Source: Gemmatimonadota bacterium
GTDB lineage: Bacteria; Gemmatimonadota; Gemmatimonadetes; Longimicrobiales; Gaopeijiaceae
Length of the DNA: 56,299 nucleotides
Direction: 5' to 3'
Assembly (NCBI GenBank): GCA_009692205.1
Contig: SHZR01000018.1
Coordinates: 1-56,299, forward strand
In this document: in pieces, positions 16,303 to 27,507 of the stretch
Layout: the number at the start of each line of letters is the position of its first letter
Numbering within the stretch: position 1 is the stretch's first letter
Notes under the pieces: generated by a model
The model's database searches: none
What the model saw: only the letters and a program-made list of their open reading frames with translations
What the model was told of the DNA's origin: nothing
Position numbers and translations under genes: made by a program

Positions 16303-18416
16303 GTCGGCCTCCAATCGCCGAACGTACCTCCCTCGCGCGCGAGCCGCCCGAGGAGCGGCGCGGGCTCGAGCCAATCCATGTGGATCTCGTAGAACCGGTG
16401 CATCACCTCGTGCACGTGGTCCAGTCCGAGCGAGTCGGCCCAGAACATGGGACCGCCGCGGTAGCGCGGGAACCCGTAGCCGTGCAGCCAGACCAGGTCG
16501 AGATCACTCGAGCGCTCGGCGATGCGCTCCTCCAAGATCCTCGCGCCCTCGTTGATGAGCGGATACAGGCAGCGCTGGAGGATCTCCTCGTCCGAGATCT
16601 CGCGCCGCTCGATGCCGAGATCCTTGGAGGCCGCCACGATCAAGGCCGTCACCTCGGGGTCCGGGATCGGCGTGCGGCTGCCCGTCTCGTACAGGTACCA
16701 GCCCTTTCCGGTCTTCTGCCCGTAGCGCCCCATCTCGTACAGCTTGTCCGCGATGGCCGAGTAACGGAGATCCTTTGGGCGCACATGCTCGCGGTGCTGG
16801 CGGATCTTGTAGCCGACGTCGATCCCGGCGATGTCGCCCACCGCGAACGGCCCCATCGGGAAGCCGAACTCGTAGAGCACGCGGTCGACCTGCTCGGGGA
16901 GCGCGCCCTCCTCGAGGAGGAACTGTGCCTGGCGCGAGTAGGGGTAGAGCATGCGGTTGGCAGCGAACGAGTCGCAGACGCCGACGACGACGCCGACCTT
17001 CCCGAGCCTCTTCGACAGCGTGAGCGTCGTCGCGAGCACTTCGGGAGATGTCTTCGCGCCGCGCACGATCTCGAGGAGGCGCATGACATTGGCCGGGCTG
17101 AAGAAGTGCGTGCCCACGACCTGCCCCGGCCGTGACGTCACGTCCGCGATCTCGTTCACGTCGAGCGAGGACGTGTTGGTCGCCAGAATCGCGTCAGCGC
17201 GGCAGAGCTTGTCGAGCTTGCCGAAGATCTCCCTCTTCAGGTCCATGCTCTCGAACACGGCCTCGATCACGATGTCCGCGCCCGACACGCGGTCGAAGTC
17301 GAGCGTGGGTTCGATGAGCGCGAGGCGCGCCTCCGCGTCCGCGGCCGACAGGCTCCCTTTCGAGACCGAGGAGGCGTAGTTCTTCCGGATCGTGTCCATG
17401 CCGCGGTCGAGCGCCGCGCGGTCGCCCTCGGTCACCATCACGGGAATGCCCGCGTTGGCGAAGCACATCGCGATGCCGCCGCCCATAGTGCCGCATCCGA
17501 GCACGGCGCCCTTCCGGATGGTGAGCTCCTTGGTGTCCTCGCCGACGCCGCGAACGCGCCGCGCTTCCCGTTCGGCGAAGAACGCGTGCCGCTGCGCCTT
17601 CGATTGCGACGAGGTCCGACAGTGCTGGAACGTATCGCGCTCGAAGGCCAGTCCCTCGGCGAAGGGCCTCGTCACCGCAGCTTCCACGCAGTCGATGCAC
17701 GCGAGCGGGGCCTCGAAGCCGCGGGAGCGCTTCGCCACTGCCTTGCGCGCCTCGGCGAAGAGCCCGGGGTTGGCCCGCGCCTCGGCCAGCCGCTCTTCAC
17801 GGTCGCGCGTTTTCGTGGGTGGCTTCTCGGCTGAGGCGAGCTGTTGGGCGAGCGCCACGGCCGCCTGCACTAAGTCGCCGCCCCTGGGGACGAGGACATC
17901 GACGAGTCCGAGCTCGTGCGCCTTCTCCGCGCTCAGGAACTTGCCGGTGACGATCGCGTCGAGCGCGGCTTGCACGCCGATCAACCTTGGCAGGCGTTGC
18001 GTGCCGCCCGCGCCGGGCACGAGGCCGAGCGTCACCTCGGAGAGCCCGATCTGCGTCCCCGCCAGGGCCACGCGCGCATGACAGGCGAGCGGGAGCTCGC
18101 AGCCGCCACCGACCGCGGTCCCGTGGAGGGCGGCCACGACCGGCTTGGCGCTGTCCTCGACGAGCGCGATCAGCTCGGGAAGGTTCGGAGACTGGTTGGA
18201 GACGCCGGTGTCGAACTCGCGGATGTCGGCGCCGCCGCTGAACAGCTTCCCGCCTCCGGTGATCACGAACGCGCGCACACCCGCGTCCATGGTTCCCTCG
18301 GCGAGCGCGTCGCGAACCGCGGTGCGGACTCTGAGCGACATGGCATTCACGGGGGGGTTGTCGAGCGTGATGACGCCGATGGAGTCGATGCGCTCGAACC
18401 GGGCGGAGTTGGGCAT
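16299..18416 (-). CDS. Bifunctional enoyl-CoA hydratase/3-hydroxyacyl-CoA dehydrogenase (FadB/FadJ-like)
   Basis: I chose ATG at 18416 ('MPNSARFERIDSIGV'). The 705-residue protein has a crotonase domain (about 1-190) with 'GGGCELPLA' (Glu107) and 'LSEVTLGLVPGAGG' (Glu127), a linker to about 300, then a 3-hydroxyacyl-CoA dehydrogenase with the NAD motif 'GCGTMGGGIA' (308-317), 'GTHFFSPANVM' with the catalytic His, and a duplicated C-terminal domain ending 'RLAREGGTFGDWRPT'. It hydrates 2-enoyl-CoA and oxidises the product to 3-ketoacyl-CoA. The stop overlaps the start of the acyl-CoA ligase, so they are co-translated. The start has no clear ribosome site, so expression may depend on a nearby unseen promoter. 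Confidence 0.92.
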   Translation of the reverse strand: MPNSARFERIDSIGVITLDNPPVNAMSLRVRTAVRDALAEGTMDAGVRAFVITGGGKLFSGGADIREFDTGVSNQSPNLPELIALVEDSAKPVVAALHGTAVGGGCELPLACHARVALAGTQIGLSEVTLGLVPGAGGTQRLPRLIGVQAALDAIVTGKFLSAEKAHELGLVDVLVPRGGDLVQAAVALAQQLASAEKPPTKTRDREERLAEARANPGLFAEARKAVAKRSRGFEAPLACIDCVEAAVTRPFAEGLAFERDTFQHCRTSSQSKAQRHAFFAEREARRVRGVGEDTKELTIRKGAVLGCGTMGGGIAMCFANAGIPVMVTEGDRAALDRGMDTIRKNYASSVSKGSLSAADAEARLALIEPTLDFDRVSGADIVIEAVFESMDLKREIFGKLDKLCRADAILATNTSSLDVNEIADVTSRPGQVVGTHFFSPANVMRLLEIVRGAKTSPEVLATTLTLSKRLGKVGVVVGVCDSFAANRMLYPYSRQAQFLLEEGALPEQVDRVLYEFGFPMGPFAVGDIAGIDVGYKIRQHREHVRPKDLRYSAIADKLYEMGRYGQKTGKGWYLYETGSRTPIPDPEVTALIVAASKDLGIERREISDEEILQRCLYPLINEGARILEERIAERSSDLDLVWLHGYGFPRYRGGPMFWADSLGLDHVHEVMHRFYEIHMDWLEPAPLLGRLAREGGTFGDWRPT

Positions 18417-18568
18417 GAGGTGGGCTCGGTGTGCGGGCTCGGGGATGGCGCGAGTGTCCTCGTGGATAGCACGGTGTCCGACTCGGGGCAACCGGGCTTT
18501 GGCGAAGCGTCGCGCGCGACGCTATGATGACCCGACGCGCACCCGCACACGCACGAGGGGGGCAGCTG

Positions 18569-19036
18569 GTGATCGATTTCACGCTGAACGGCGGCCCGGC
18601 GAGCGTCGACGTCGCACCCGGAACGCCCCTGTTGTGGGCCATCCGAGAACAGGCCGGCCTGACCGGCACGAAGTTCGGTTGCGGCATCGGTGCGTGCGGC
18701 GCCTGCACCGTACATGTCGACGGTGTGGCCGTGCGGTCTTGCTCCGTCCCCGTGGAGAGCATCGCCGGTCGCGCGGTGACGACCATCGAAGGGCTCGCGG
18801 GGTCGGAAGAGCTGCATCGCGTGCAACGCGCCTGGATCGAGCAGCAGGTCCCGCAGTGCGGCTACTGCCAGTCGGGCATGATCATGGCCGTCTCGGCGCT
18901 CCTCGAAGACAACCCCACGCCGAGTGACGAAGAGATCACGACGGCGATCACCAACATCTGCCGCTGCGGTACCTACCAGCGCATTCTGGCCGCGATTCAC
19001 TCGCTCGTAGGAACAGCGGAGGTGTCCCGTGGCTGA
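18569..19036 (+). CDS. [2Fe-2S] subunit of a xanthine oxidase-family molybdenum hydroxylase
   Basis: GTG at 18569 follows GAGGGGGG; an ATG at 18524 lacks a ribosome site. The product (155 residues) has the plant-type cluster '[15 protein letters not shown]...RSC' in its first half and the alpha-helical cluster '[10 protein letters not shown]' and '[10 protein letters not shown]' in the second. This is the small electron-transfer subunit of isoquinoline 1-oxidoreductase or aldehyde-oxidase-type enzymes. The catalytic subunit gene overlaps its end by eight bases. There is no FAD subunit gene, which agrees with the two-subunit Ior-like type. Confidence 0.92.
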   Translation: MIDFTLNGGPASVDVAPGTPLLWAIREQAGLTGTKFGCGIGACGACTVHVDGVAVRSCSVPVESIAGRAVTTIEGLAGSEELHRVQRAWIEQQVPQCGYCQSGMIMAVSALLEDNPTPSDEEITTAITNICRCGTYQRILAAIHSLVGTAEVSRG

Positions 19037-21221
19037 GGAAAAGAAGCGCCGATTCGGCAAGTGGACGCGCCGCGCCTTCATCGGCGCCGGCAGCGTCGCG
19101 GGTGGAGGTCTGGTCCTCGGTGTCGGAGGCGTCATGTTCGCCCCGAACCGGCTCAAGTACTTGCCGGAAGGCGCCGCGGGCGAAGGCCACCTGACGACGT
19201 GGATCAAGATCTCGCCGGACAATCAGACGACCGTGCTGATTCCGCACTGCGAGATGGGCCAGGGCGCCCTGACGGGCCTCGGCATGCTGCTCGCCGAAGA
19301 GCTCGACGCGGACTGGAGCCTCGTCCGGATCGAACAGGCGCCGTCGGAAGACGTCTACGCCAACGGCTACGTCGTGCGCGCGTTCCTCGAGGAGAGCGGG
19401 TTCGCGGTGCCCGGTTGGCTCGAGCGCGCCCTCGACTACGGCGCCTTCAAGATGGCTGACTTCGTGGGACTGCAGGTCACGGGCGGAAGCACGAGCACTC
19501 GCGGCACAGGCGCGTTCGGCATGCGGCTAGCGGGTGCTTCGGCCAAGGCCATGCTGCTCGAGGCGGGCGCCGAGCAGTTCGGCGTACCGATCGAGGAGCT
19601 GACGGCCCGCGACTCGCACGTCGTCCACGAGGCCTCCGGCCGCAGGGCGACCTTCGGTGAGCTGGCGAACCTCGCCGGGACGATGGGCGTGCCTCGGCGT
19701 CCGACGCTCAAGACGCGCGAGCAGTACCGGCTCGTCGGCACGTCGCGGAACCGTGCGGACATCCCGAGCAAGGTCCAGGGGCAGGCACAGTACGGCATCG
19801 ACGTGGTCCTGCCGGACATGCTGTACGCGGCCATCATGCGGGCACCCGTGCCCGGCGGTCAGCTGACGAGCGTGGATCCCGCGCCGGCGAAGGCGATGGC
19901 CGGCGTGCGCGAGGTGGTCGTCCTGCCCGACGCCGTGGCCGTCGTCGCCGACGGGTACTGGCAGGCGCAGCAGGGCTTGAATGCGCTCTCGCCGCAGTTC
20001 ACGGACGCGGGCGTGGGCGGAGTCGACACCGCCGCGATCCGTGGGATGCACGCGGCCGCACTCGACACGGAGGCCATGGATGCGGCTCCGGCGGGCGCGC
20101 GCACGATCGAAGCCGAATACACCGTGCCGTACCTCGCCCACGTGACGATGGAGCCGATGTGCGCGACGGTGCGGCTCACGGACGGGCTATGCGAGGTCTG
20201 GGCCGGAACGCAGGATCCGTTGAGCTCACGCGGCGTAGCCGCCGAGGCCGCGGGTCTCGACAGAGACGCCGTTATCATTCACAACCAGCAACTGGGCGGA
20301 GGCTTCGGGCGGCGTCTCCCCGGCACCTACGACTATATCGAGCAGGCGGTGCAGGTGGCCAAGTCGTTCTCGCCGCGGCCCGTGAAGCTGATCTGGAGCC
20401 GCGAAGAGGACATGCGGCACGGCTACTACCGCCCGTTCGTCATGTCGCGCTTCCGTGGAACCCTCGACGACCAGGGCCGACTCGTCTCTTGGGCGAGTCG
20501 CTTCACCGGGTCCCGCTTCGGGGATATGGTGGCGGCGAGGCCGCACTACGCCATCGACGACACCGCCGTCCGCGCCGTCGCGCCCCCCGAGCACCTCCGC
20601 ACCGGCGCCTGGCGCTCGGTGGCGGCCTCGCAGCACGGCTTCTTCGTGGAGTCGTTCATCGACGAGCTCGCGCACGCGGCGGGTCGCGATCCGGTAGAGT
20701 TTCGGAGCGAGCTGCTGGAGGAGGAGCCGCGCCATCGCGCGGTGCTGGAACGTGCCGCGCAGATGGCGGACTGGGGCACGAGGCCGCCCGAGGGTCGGGC
20801 GCGGGGCGTCGCGGTCGTGGAGTCGTTCGGATCGATCGTGGCGCAGGTCGCGGAGGTCGGTCTCGATGCAGACGGCGCGATCCGCGTCTACCGTGTCGAC
20901 GCCGCGGTGGACTGCGGCTTCGCCGTGAATCCGCAGCAGGCCATGGCGCAGATCCAGGGCGGTGTCGTCTTCGGTCTGTCGGCGGCGCTTTACCACCAGA
21001 TCACGGTGCGCGACGGCGCCGTCGAGCAGCGCAACTTCCCGGACTACCAGATGGTGCGGCTCGCCAACGCTCCGCACGTGAACGTCGAGTTCGTGGATAA
21101 TGGAGGACCGATCGGCGGACTCGGCGAGCCCGGCGTGCCCCCGGTCGCGCCGGCGGTTGCGAACGCGCTGTTCGTGCTGACCGGCCAGAGGCTGCGCAGC
21201 CTACCTCTCACGCTGGCGTAG
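19029..21221 (+). CDS. Molybdopterin-binding catalytic subunit, Tat-exported (isoquinoline 1-oxidoreductase beta-like)
   Basis: GTG at 19029 with GGAGG upstream starts a 730-residue protein. The N-terminus carries a Tat signal ('[12 protein letters not shown]', then a Gly/Ala/Val core). The body has '[13 protein letters not shown]', '[15 protein letters not shown]', '[16 protein letters not shown]', 'LGGGFGRRL' and the catalytic Glu in '[15 protein letters not shown]' near the C-terminus, all typical of the Ior/aldehyde-oxidase large subunit. With the small [2Fe-2S] subunit it should hydroxylate an N-heterocycle or oxidise an aldehyde in the periplasm, passing electrons to a cytochrome. No cytochrome subunit or MoCo chaperone gene is adjacent. 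The substrate is unknown. Confidence 0.9.
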   Translation: MAEEKKRRFGKWTRRAFIGAGSVAGGGLVLGVGGVMFAPNRLKYLPEGAAGEGHLTTWIKISPDNQTTVLIPHCEMGQGALTGLGMLLAEELDADWSLVRIEQAPSEDVYANGYVVRAFLEESGFAVPGWLERALDYGAFKMADFVGLQVTGGSTSTRGTGAFGMRLAGASAKAMLLEAGAEQFGVPIEELTARDSHVVHEASGRRATFGELANLAGTMGVPRRPTLKTREQYRLVGTSRNRADIPSKVQGQAQYGIDVVLPDMLYAAIMRAPVPGGQLTSVDPAPAKAMAGVREVVVLPDAVAVVADGYWQAQQGLNALSPQFTDAGVGGVDTAAIRGMHAAALDTEAMDAAPAGARTIEAEYTVPYLAHVTMEPMCATVRLTDGLCEVWAGTQDPLSSRGVAAEAAGLDRDAVIIHNQQLGGGFGRRLPGTYDYIEQAVQVAKSFSPRPVKLIWSREEDMRHGYYRPFVMSRFRGTLDDQGRLVSWASRFTGSRFGDMVAARPHYAIDDTAVRAVAPPEHLRTGAWRSVAASQHGFFVESFIDELAHAAGRDPVEFRSELLEEEPRHRAVLERAAQMADWGTRPPEGRARGVAVVESFGSIVAQVAEVGLDADGAIRVYRVDAAVDCGFAVNPQQAMAQIQGGVVFGLSAALYHQITVRDGAVEQRNFPDYQMVRLANAPHVNVEFVDNGGPIGGLGEPGVPPVAPAVANALFVLTGQRLRSLPLTLA

Positions 21222-21247
21222 GGACGGCACGGGTCGAACCCCGCGAG

Positions 21248-22312
21248 ATGACCTCGACGCGCCGGCGCTGGAAGAGGCCCGGGGAGCGGCGGCGCCGGGG
21301 CGTGGCCGCGCTCGGCGCCTTGGCGCTCGCCGTCGGGTGTGCCGGACCTCCGGCGGGTGCACCGCCCGTGCCTTCACCGAGCGACGCGGCGCTCGTCGTC
21401 CCGGCGGGACCCGTATGCAGCGAACAGACCGGCGCCACCGTGGTCTCGTTCGCCGACGCGAACCTCGAGCACGCCATCCGGATGGCGCTCGGGGAAGGCG
21501 CCAAGGAGGCGCTCACGTGCGCGGCGCTCTCGCGCCTCACGAGCCTGCACGCCCCCGATGCCCGCATCCAAGACCTGTCGGGGATCGAGAACGTCGTCGG
21601 CCTGACGGAGCTCTACATCTATGGGAACAACTCCATCCGCGACATCACGCCGCTGAGCTACCTGCCGGCGCTCGCCGACCTGAACCTCGCGCGCAACGAC
21701 ATCGCGGATGTCGGTCCGCTGGCGGCCATCCATACGCTCACGTCGCTCGACCTCACCGGGAATCCGATCACGGACATCGCTCCGATCGGGCGGCTCACGG
21801 CGCTGACGCGTCTTCGCATCGGCCACGGAGCGGAACTCGCGGACCTGGGAGCGCTACGCACCCTCGCGGGCCTGACGCGCCTCGAGCTCGACGCCAACGG
21901 CATCGTGGACCTCCGGCCGTTGGCCCTGCTGTCGCAGCTCACCCGCTTGTCGCTTCAGGACAACGAGCACCTCAGCGACCTCGGGCCCGTGAGCCATCTC
22001 AGGAACCTCGAGGTCCTGTCCGTCGGTGGGACGGCGGTGGCGGACCTCAGTGCGCTCGGCGGGCTCTCGCGTCTGACGACGCTCGACTTGGCGGGCACGC
22101 GCGTCCACGATCTCGGGCCACTCCTCGGCCTCGCGGACCTCGCCCGGCTCGACCTGACGGGCAACATGCAGCTCTCGGATGTCCAGCCGCTCCTCTTCCA
22201 CACGAGCTTCGGCGCGGGTGATGCGATCCGCCTGGAACGCACGGGTGTGAGCTGCACGGATGTCGCGGCCCTCGAGACCCGTGGAGTGACGGTGGTCTCG
22301 GGCTGCAGGTAG
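21248..22312 (+). CDS. Leucine-rich-repeat lipoprotein (internalin-like repeats)
   Basis: A 354-residue protein with a basic N-region and lipobox 'LAVGC' (Cys31), then about nine 22-residue leucine-rich repeats of the 'L..L..L.L..N.I.DI.PL..L' type, e.g. 'LNLARNDIADVGPLAAIHTL' and 'LDLTGNPITDIAPIGRLTAL'. A cap ends 'ERTGVSCTDVAALETRGVTV'. This is the internalin-like LRR pattern, used for protein binding at the cell surface. It follows the hydroxylase operon on the same strand after 26 bases. The binding partner is unknown. Confidence 0.85.
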   Translation: MTSTRRRWKRPGERRRRGVAALGALALAVGCAGPPAGAPPVPSPSDAALVVPAGPVCSEQTGATVVSFADANLEHAIRMALGEGAKEALTCAALSRLTSLHAPDARIQDLSGIENVVGLTELYIYGNNSIRDITPLSYLPALADLNLARNDIADVGPLAAIHTLTSLDLTGNPITDIAPIGRLTALTRLRIGHGAELADLGALRTLAGLTRLELDANGIVDLRPLALLSQLTRLSLQDNEHLSDLGPVSHLRNLEVLSVGGTAVADLSALGGLSRLTTLDLAGTRVHDLGPLLGLADLARLDLTGNMQLSDVQPLLFHTSFGAGDAIRLERTGVSCTDVAALETRGVTVVSGCR

Positions 22313-22444
22313 CCGACGGGGGATGTCGATGGGAGGCTAGGGTCGCCGGGTCGGTGGAAGGCGAAGCAGAGCCTCGAGCCGTATACTGAGCGCGTACGAT
22401 CCCGTCAGAGGTTTCACGGGAAGGCGATCCAAGCGGGGGTGCGC

Positions 22445-22930
22445 ATGGCGCTGCGAATCCGGCTCGACCGCAGAACTTTCCTGAGAGGCGCGGGGGCGTC
22501 GGTCCGCCCGGAAAGCGGGCCGCGCGTGATTGTGGCGGACGCCAGTCTTCTGGCGTATCTGGTGATGCCCGGCGAGCGCACGGAGGAGGCGGAGGCTGTC
22601 CTCGCCAAGGACCCCGCTTGGGTCGTTCCTGTTCTATGGCACAGCGAGCTTCGAAGCGTCGTCCACAAGTATGTCGCTCGAGGTGACATCACGATTGCGC
22701 GCGCTGAGGCATTGCTTGGGCAGGCAGAGGACGTTGTGGCCGGTCGGGAAGGCACCATCGAGTCCCAAGATGTCCTCGAACTGGCGTCCCGGTCGAAGTG
22801 CAGTACATACGACTGCGAGTATGTTGCGTTAGCAAACGCGCTGGGGGTTCCATTGGTTACGACGGACCGCGCCTTGCTTCGGGCATTTCCCGAGCGAGCG
22901 ATGTCGCCCGCGGCATTTCTGGGCGGATAG
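22445..22930 (+). CDS. PIN-domain RNase (VapC-like toxin) with an odd N-terminal extension
   Basis: The PIN core begins 'VIVADASLLAYLVMPGERTE' and has four acidic positions: Asp in 'VADAS', Glu in 'WHSELRS', Asp in 'TYDCEYVALA' and Asp in 'TTDRAL'. That is the normal VapC set for a Mg-dependent ribonuclease. GTG at 22526 would give a canonical 134-residue toxin. The start used here, ATG 22445 behind GGGGGT, adds 27 residues, 'MALRIRLDRRTFLRGAGAS' plus a linker, which look like a Tat signal start from another gene. No antitoxin gene is recognised upstream in the 130 bases after the LRR gene. A TATACT box lies at 22382-22387. Confidence 0.78.
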   Translation: MALRIRLDRRTFLRGAGASVRPESGPRVIVADASLLAYLVMPGERTEEAEAVLAKDPAWVVPVLWHSELRSVVHKYVARGDITIARAEALLGQAEDVVAGREGTIESQDVLELASRSKCSTYDCEYVALANALGVPLVTTDRALLRAFPERAMSPAAFLGG

Positions 22931-23059
22931 GTCCGCCTGGGGGCTCGGAGGGGTCGAACGCGCGCCCCCTTGCCCCGAGCGTCCGCGCCCCTTCCTATGC
23001 CACCCGCGTAGACGCCGGTCCACGATGCCCAGTCGCCGAGCGACACAGGGGGAGACCCG

Positions 23060-24871
<1,812 letters not shown>

Positions 24872-24890
24872 CAGCAGCGCGAGAGGTGGC

Positions 24891-24920
24891 GCCGGCCCAC
24901 GTCGTCCGACGTGGGCCGGC
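24891..24920. terminator. Bidirectional hairpin terminator
   Basis: GCCGGCCCACGTCG (24891-24904) pairs perfectly with CGACGTGGGCCGGC (24907-24920), a 14-bp stem (the innermost pairs must open to make a loop). It lies between convergent lctP and hppA. There is no T-tract. Confidence 0.65.
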
Positions 24921-24929
24921 GGCGGTCCT

Positions 24930-27035
24930 CTAGAGGTTGATCCAGTGGTACTGGGCGACCAGGCCCGCGATGAGCACCGCGATGGTGGTGATCGCCTTGA
25001 TGAACGGGTTGATCGCCGGGCCCGCCGTATCCTTGAGCGGGTCGCCGAGCGTGTCGCCGCCGACGGCCGCCATGTGCGCGATGGAGCCCTTGCCGCCGTG
25101 CGCGCCCTCCTCGATGTACTTCTTGGCGTTGTCCCACGCGCCGCCGGCGTTGGCCATGAAGAGCGCCATGGCGAGGCCGGAGACAATGACGCCGATGAGG
25201 AGGCCGCCCAGGGCCTCGCTCCCCAGCGTGAACCCGACCCCTATCGGAAGCGCGACGGCCATCGCGGCCGGCGCGATCATCTCCCGGAGGGCGCGTTTCG
25301 TGACGATGCGCACGCAATGCGCGTAGTCGGGCTTCTCGGTCCCCTTCATGATGCCGGGCTTCTCCCGGAACTGCCGCCGGACCTCTTCGACGACCTCACC
25401 CGCGGCATGACCCACGGCGCGCATGGAGAGTGCGCCGAACATGAAGACCGCGGCGGCCCCGATCAGTAGCCCGGCGATCACGGACGGGTTCTGTAGGCTG
25501 AAGTCGAGCGGTGCCGGGGACGCGGAGTTGGCGTGGTCGACGTAGTCCGCGAAGAGCACGAGCGAGGCGAGGCCCGCGCTGCCGATCGCATAGCCCTTCG
25601 TGGTCGCCTTGGTCGTGTTGCCGACCGCGTCGAGCGCGTCGGTGACCGTACGAACCTCGGCGGGCATCTTGCCCATCTCGGCGATGCCGCCGGCGTTGTC
25701 GGTGACCGGCCCGAAGGTGTCGAGCGCTACGACGAGGCCCGTGACGGAGAGCATGCCCACCGCCGCGAGGCCCACGCCGAAGAGGCCGTGGTCGAGCCCG
25801 CCGGAGTTGCCCAACGCGAAGGCAACGACCATTCCGGTAACGATCGTCCCCACAGGGATCGCAACGGACTCGAGTCCCACCGCCATACCCTCGATCATGA
25901 GCGTGCCGGTCCCTGAGGCAGAGGAATCGGCGATGCCGCGCACGGGCCGGAAATTCTTGGACGTGTAGTAGTCCGTCGTGAAGATCAGCACCACGGTGAT
26001 GACGAGTCCGACCGTTGCCGCCCCGAAGTACGCGATGGGCAGCTGCAGGAGCGGAACGGTGATGACGTAGAACCCGACCGCCGCGAGCGCGCAGGTCATC
26101 AGCGTCGCGCCGTGGAGCGCCGCCATGACGTTCCCGCTCTTCGGCAGACGGACGAACAGCAGGCCTACGGCCGACGCCAGCACCGCGACGGCGCCCAGCA
26201 GGAGCGGGTAGAGGATGTTGGTCTCGGTGGCCTCGGGCGAGAGGCCCACGCTGGCTGCGACGAGCATCGTCCCGATCAACGTCACGGCATAGGTCTCGAA
26301 GAGGTCGGCGCCCATGCCAGCGCAGTCGCCCACGTTGTCACCGACGTTGTCCGCGATGACACCCGGATTCCTCGGGTCGTCCTCCGGAATGCCGGCTTCG
26401 ACCTTGCCGACGAGGTCGGTGCCGACGTCGGCGGCCTTGGTGAAGATGCCGCCTCCGACGCGGGCGAAGAGCGACACCAGCGATCCCCCGAACGCGAATC
26501 CGACGAGCAGGATCGGGATCTCGGCGGGTGCGACGCCCATCCCACGCCAGGCCAGGTAGAACCCCGCGAGGCCGAGCAGGCCGAGGCCGACGACGGCGAA
26601 CCCGTTCACCGCGCCGGCACGAACCGCGAGCGACAGCGCCGGGCCGAGGCCCAGGGTCGCCGCTTGGGCCACGCGCACGTTCGCCCGCGTGCTGACGTAC
26701 ATGCCGATGAACCCGGCGAGCGCGGAAAGCGACGCTCCGGCGAGGAAGCCCGTAGCCGACGCGTGCCAGAAACGCGCGCTCGACGGGTCGACCATCGGCC
26801 CCACGAAGTAGAACAGCAGCGCCAGCAGCACCGAGAAGATCGCGATCACTCGGTACTCGACTCGGAGGAACTCCATCGAGCCTTCGCGAATGGCGTCGGA
26901 AATCTCCCGCATGAGCGGGGTGCCGGTGTCGGCCGCGAGGACGCTGCGAGACAGGAAGAAGGCGACGCCGAGGGCGAAGACGCCGGCGAGTATGGAGCCC
27001 CAGGGACCCCAGAAGGCGATTGTGGACACGCTCAA
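24930..27035 (-). CDS. hppA: K+-independent membrane-bound H+-translocating pyrophosphatase
   Basis: A 701-residue, about 16-helix protein that hydrolyses pyrophosphate and pumps protons. The active-site loops are clear: 'DVGTDLVGKVEAGIPEDDPR' (203-222; the usual GADLVGKVE has Ala replaced by Thr), 'ADNVGDNVGDCAGMGADLFE', 'DTFGPVTDNAGGIAEM' and 'GGDTLGDPLKDTAGPAINP' at the end. The cation determinant reads 'GNTTKATTKG' with Lys476, the form found in K+-insensitive enzymes (K+-dependent ones have Ala there). The start is TTG 27035 or GTG 27029; neither has a clear ribosome site. It is divergent from the DUF485/actP operon; small dyads lie at about 27055-27096 in the shared 199-base region. Confidence 0.95.
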   Translation of the reverse strand: MSVSTIAFWGPWGSILAGVFALGVAFFLSRSVLAADTGTPLMREISDAIREGSMEFLRVEYRVIAIFSVLLALLFYFVGPMVDPSSARFWHASATGFLAGASLSALAGFIGMYVSTRANVRVAQAATLGLGPALSLAVRAGAVNGFAVVGLGLLGLAGFYLAWRGMGVAPAEIPILLVGFAFGGSLVSLFARVGGGIFTKAADVGTDLVGKVEAGIPEDDPRNPGVIADNVGDNVGDCAGMGADLFETYAVTLIGTMLVAASVGLSPEATETNILYPLLLGAVAVLASAVGLLFVRLPKSGNVMAALHGATLMTCALAAVGFYVITVPLLQLPIAYFGAATVGLVITVVLIFTTDYYTSKNFRPVRGIADSSASGTGTLMIEGMAVGLESVAIPVGTIVTGMVVAFALGNSGGLDHGLFGVGLAAVGMLSVTGLVVALDTFGPVTDNAGGIAEMGKMPAEVRTVTDALDAVGNTTKATTKGYAIGSAGLASLVLFADYVDHANSASPAPLDFSLQNPSVIAGLLIGAAAVFMFGALSMRAVGHAAGEVVEEVRRQFREKPGIMKGTEKPDYAHCVRIVTKRALREMIAPAAMAVALPIGVGFTLGSEALGGLLIGVIVSGLAMALFMANAGGAWDNAKKYIEEGAHGGKGSIAHMAAVGGDTLGDPLKDTAGPAINPFIKAITTIAVLIAGLVAQYHWINL

Positions 27036-27234
27036 GCCATGATGTAGGGAGAAAGCCGGAGAATCGGCCTATTTGCGACGGCGTAGAGAATCGCCGCGAG
27101 TAGGGGAGGCGACAAGTCCGCCGGACGGCTCGGCGGGCGCGGCCCCGGCGGCTTCCGTGGCTTGCTCGCCCGCTCTCCGGCTGTAGGTTCGCTCTTCCCT
27201 CGCGTGCGCCCCTGCACGAGCCGCTGGAGACCAG

Positions 27235-27507
27235 ATGACCGATCGGCAGCAACGCCTGCGTACGCTGGCCGCGACGCAGTGGCGCTTGGCGCTCACGCTC
27301 ACGGGCACGATGATCGCCGTCTACTTCGGCTTCATCCTGCTCGTTGCCTATCGGAAAGAGCTCCTGGGGAGGCTCGTGGCGCCGGGGCTGAGCATCGGCA
27401 TCCTGCTCGGCGCGCTGGTGATCTTCGCGACGTGGCTCCTCACATGGGCGTACGTGTGGTGGGCGAACACGCGCTATGACGAAGAGCTGGCGAGGCTCCG
27501 CGAATGA
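27235..27507 (+). CDS. DUF485 inner membrane protein (YjcH-like)
   Basis: ATG at 27235 is five bases after GGAG. The 90 residues contain two hydrophobic helices (about 20-42 and 53-77) and the DUF485 phrase 'LTGTMIAVYFGFILLVAY', ending with a charged tail 'NTRYDEELARLRE'. DUF485 proteins are nearly always coded just before ActP-type symporters, as here, with a 4-base overlap. The role is probably accessory to the symporter. Confidence 0.9.
   Translation: MTDRQQRLRTLAATQWRLALTLTGTMIAVYFGFILLVAYRKELLGRLVAPGLSIGILLGALVIFATWLLTWAYVWWANTRYDEELARLRE

Noticed and set aside
14587-16392. Open frame of about 600 codons opposite the acyl-CoA ligase
   Set aside because: Composition is typical of an antisense shadow; the minus-strand frame has full ANL enzyme motifs and a good ribosome site.
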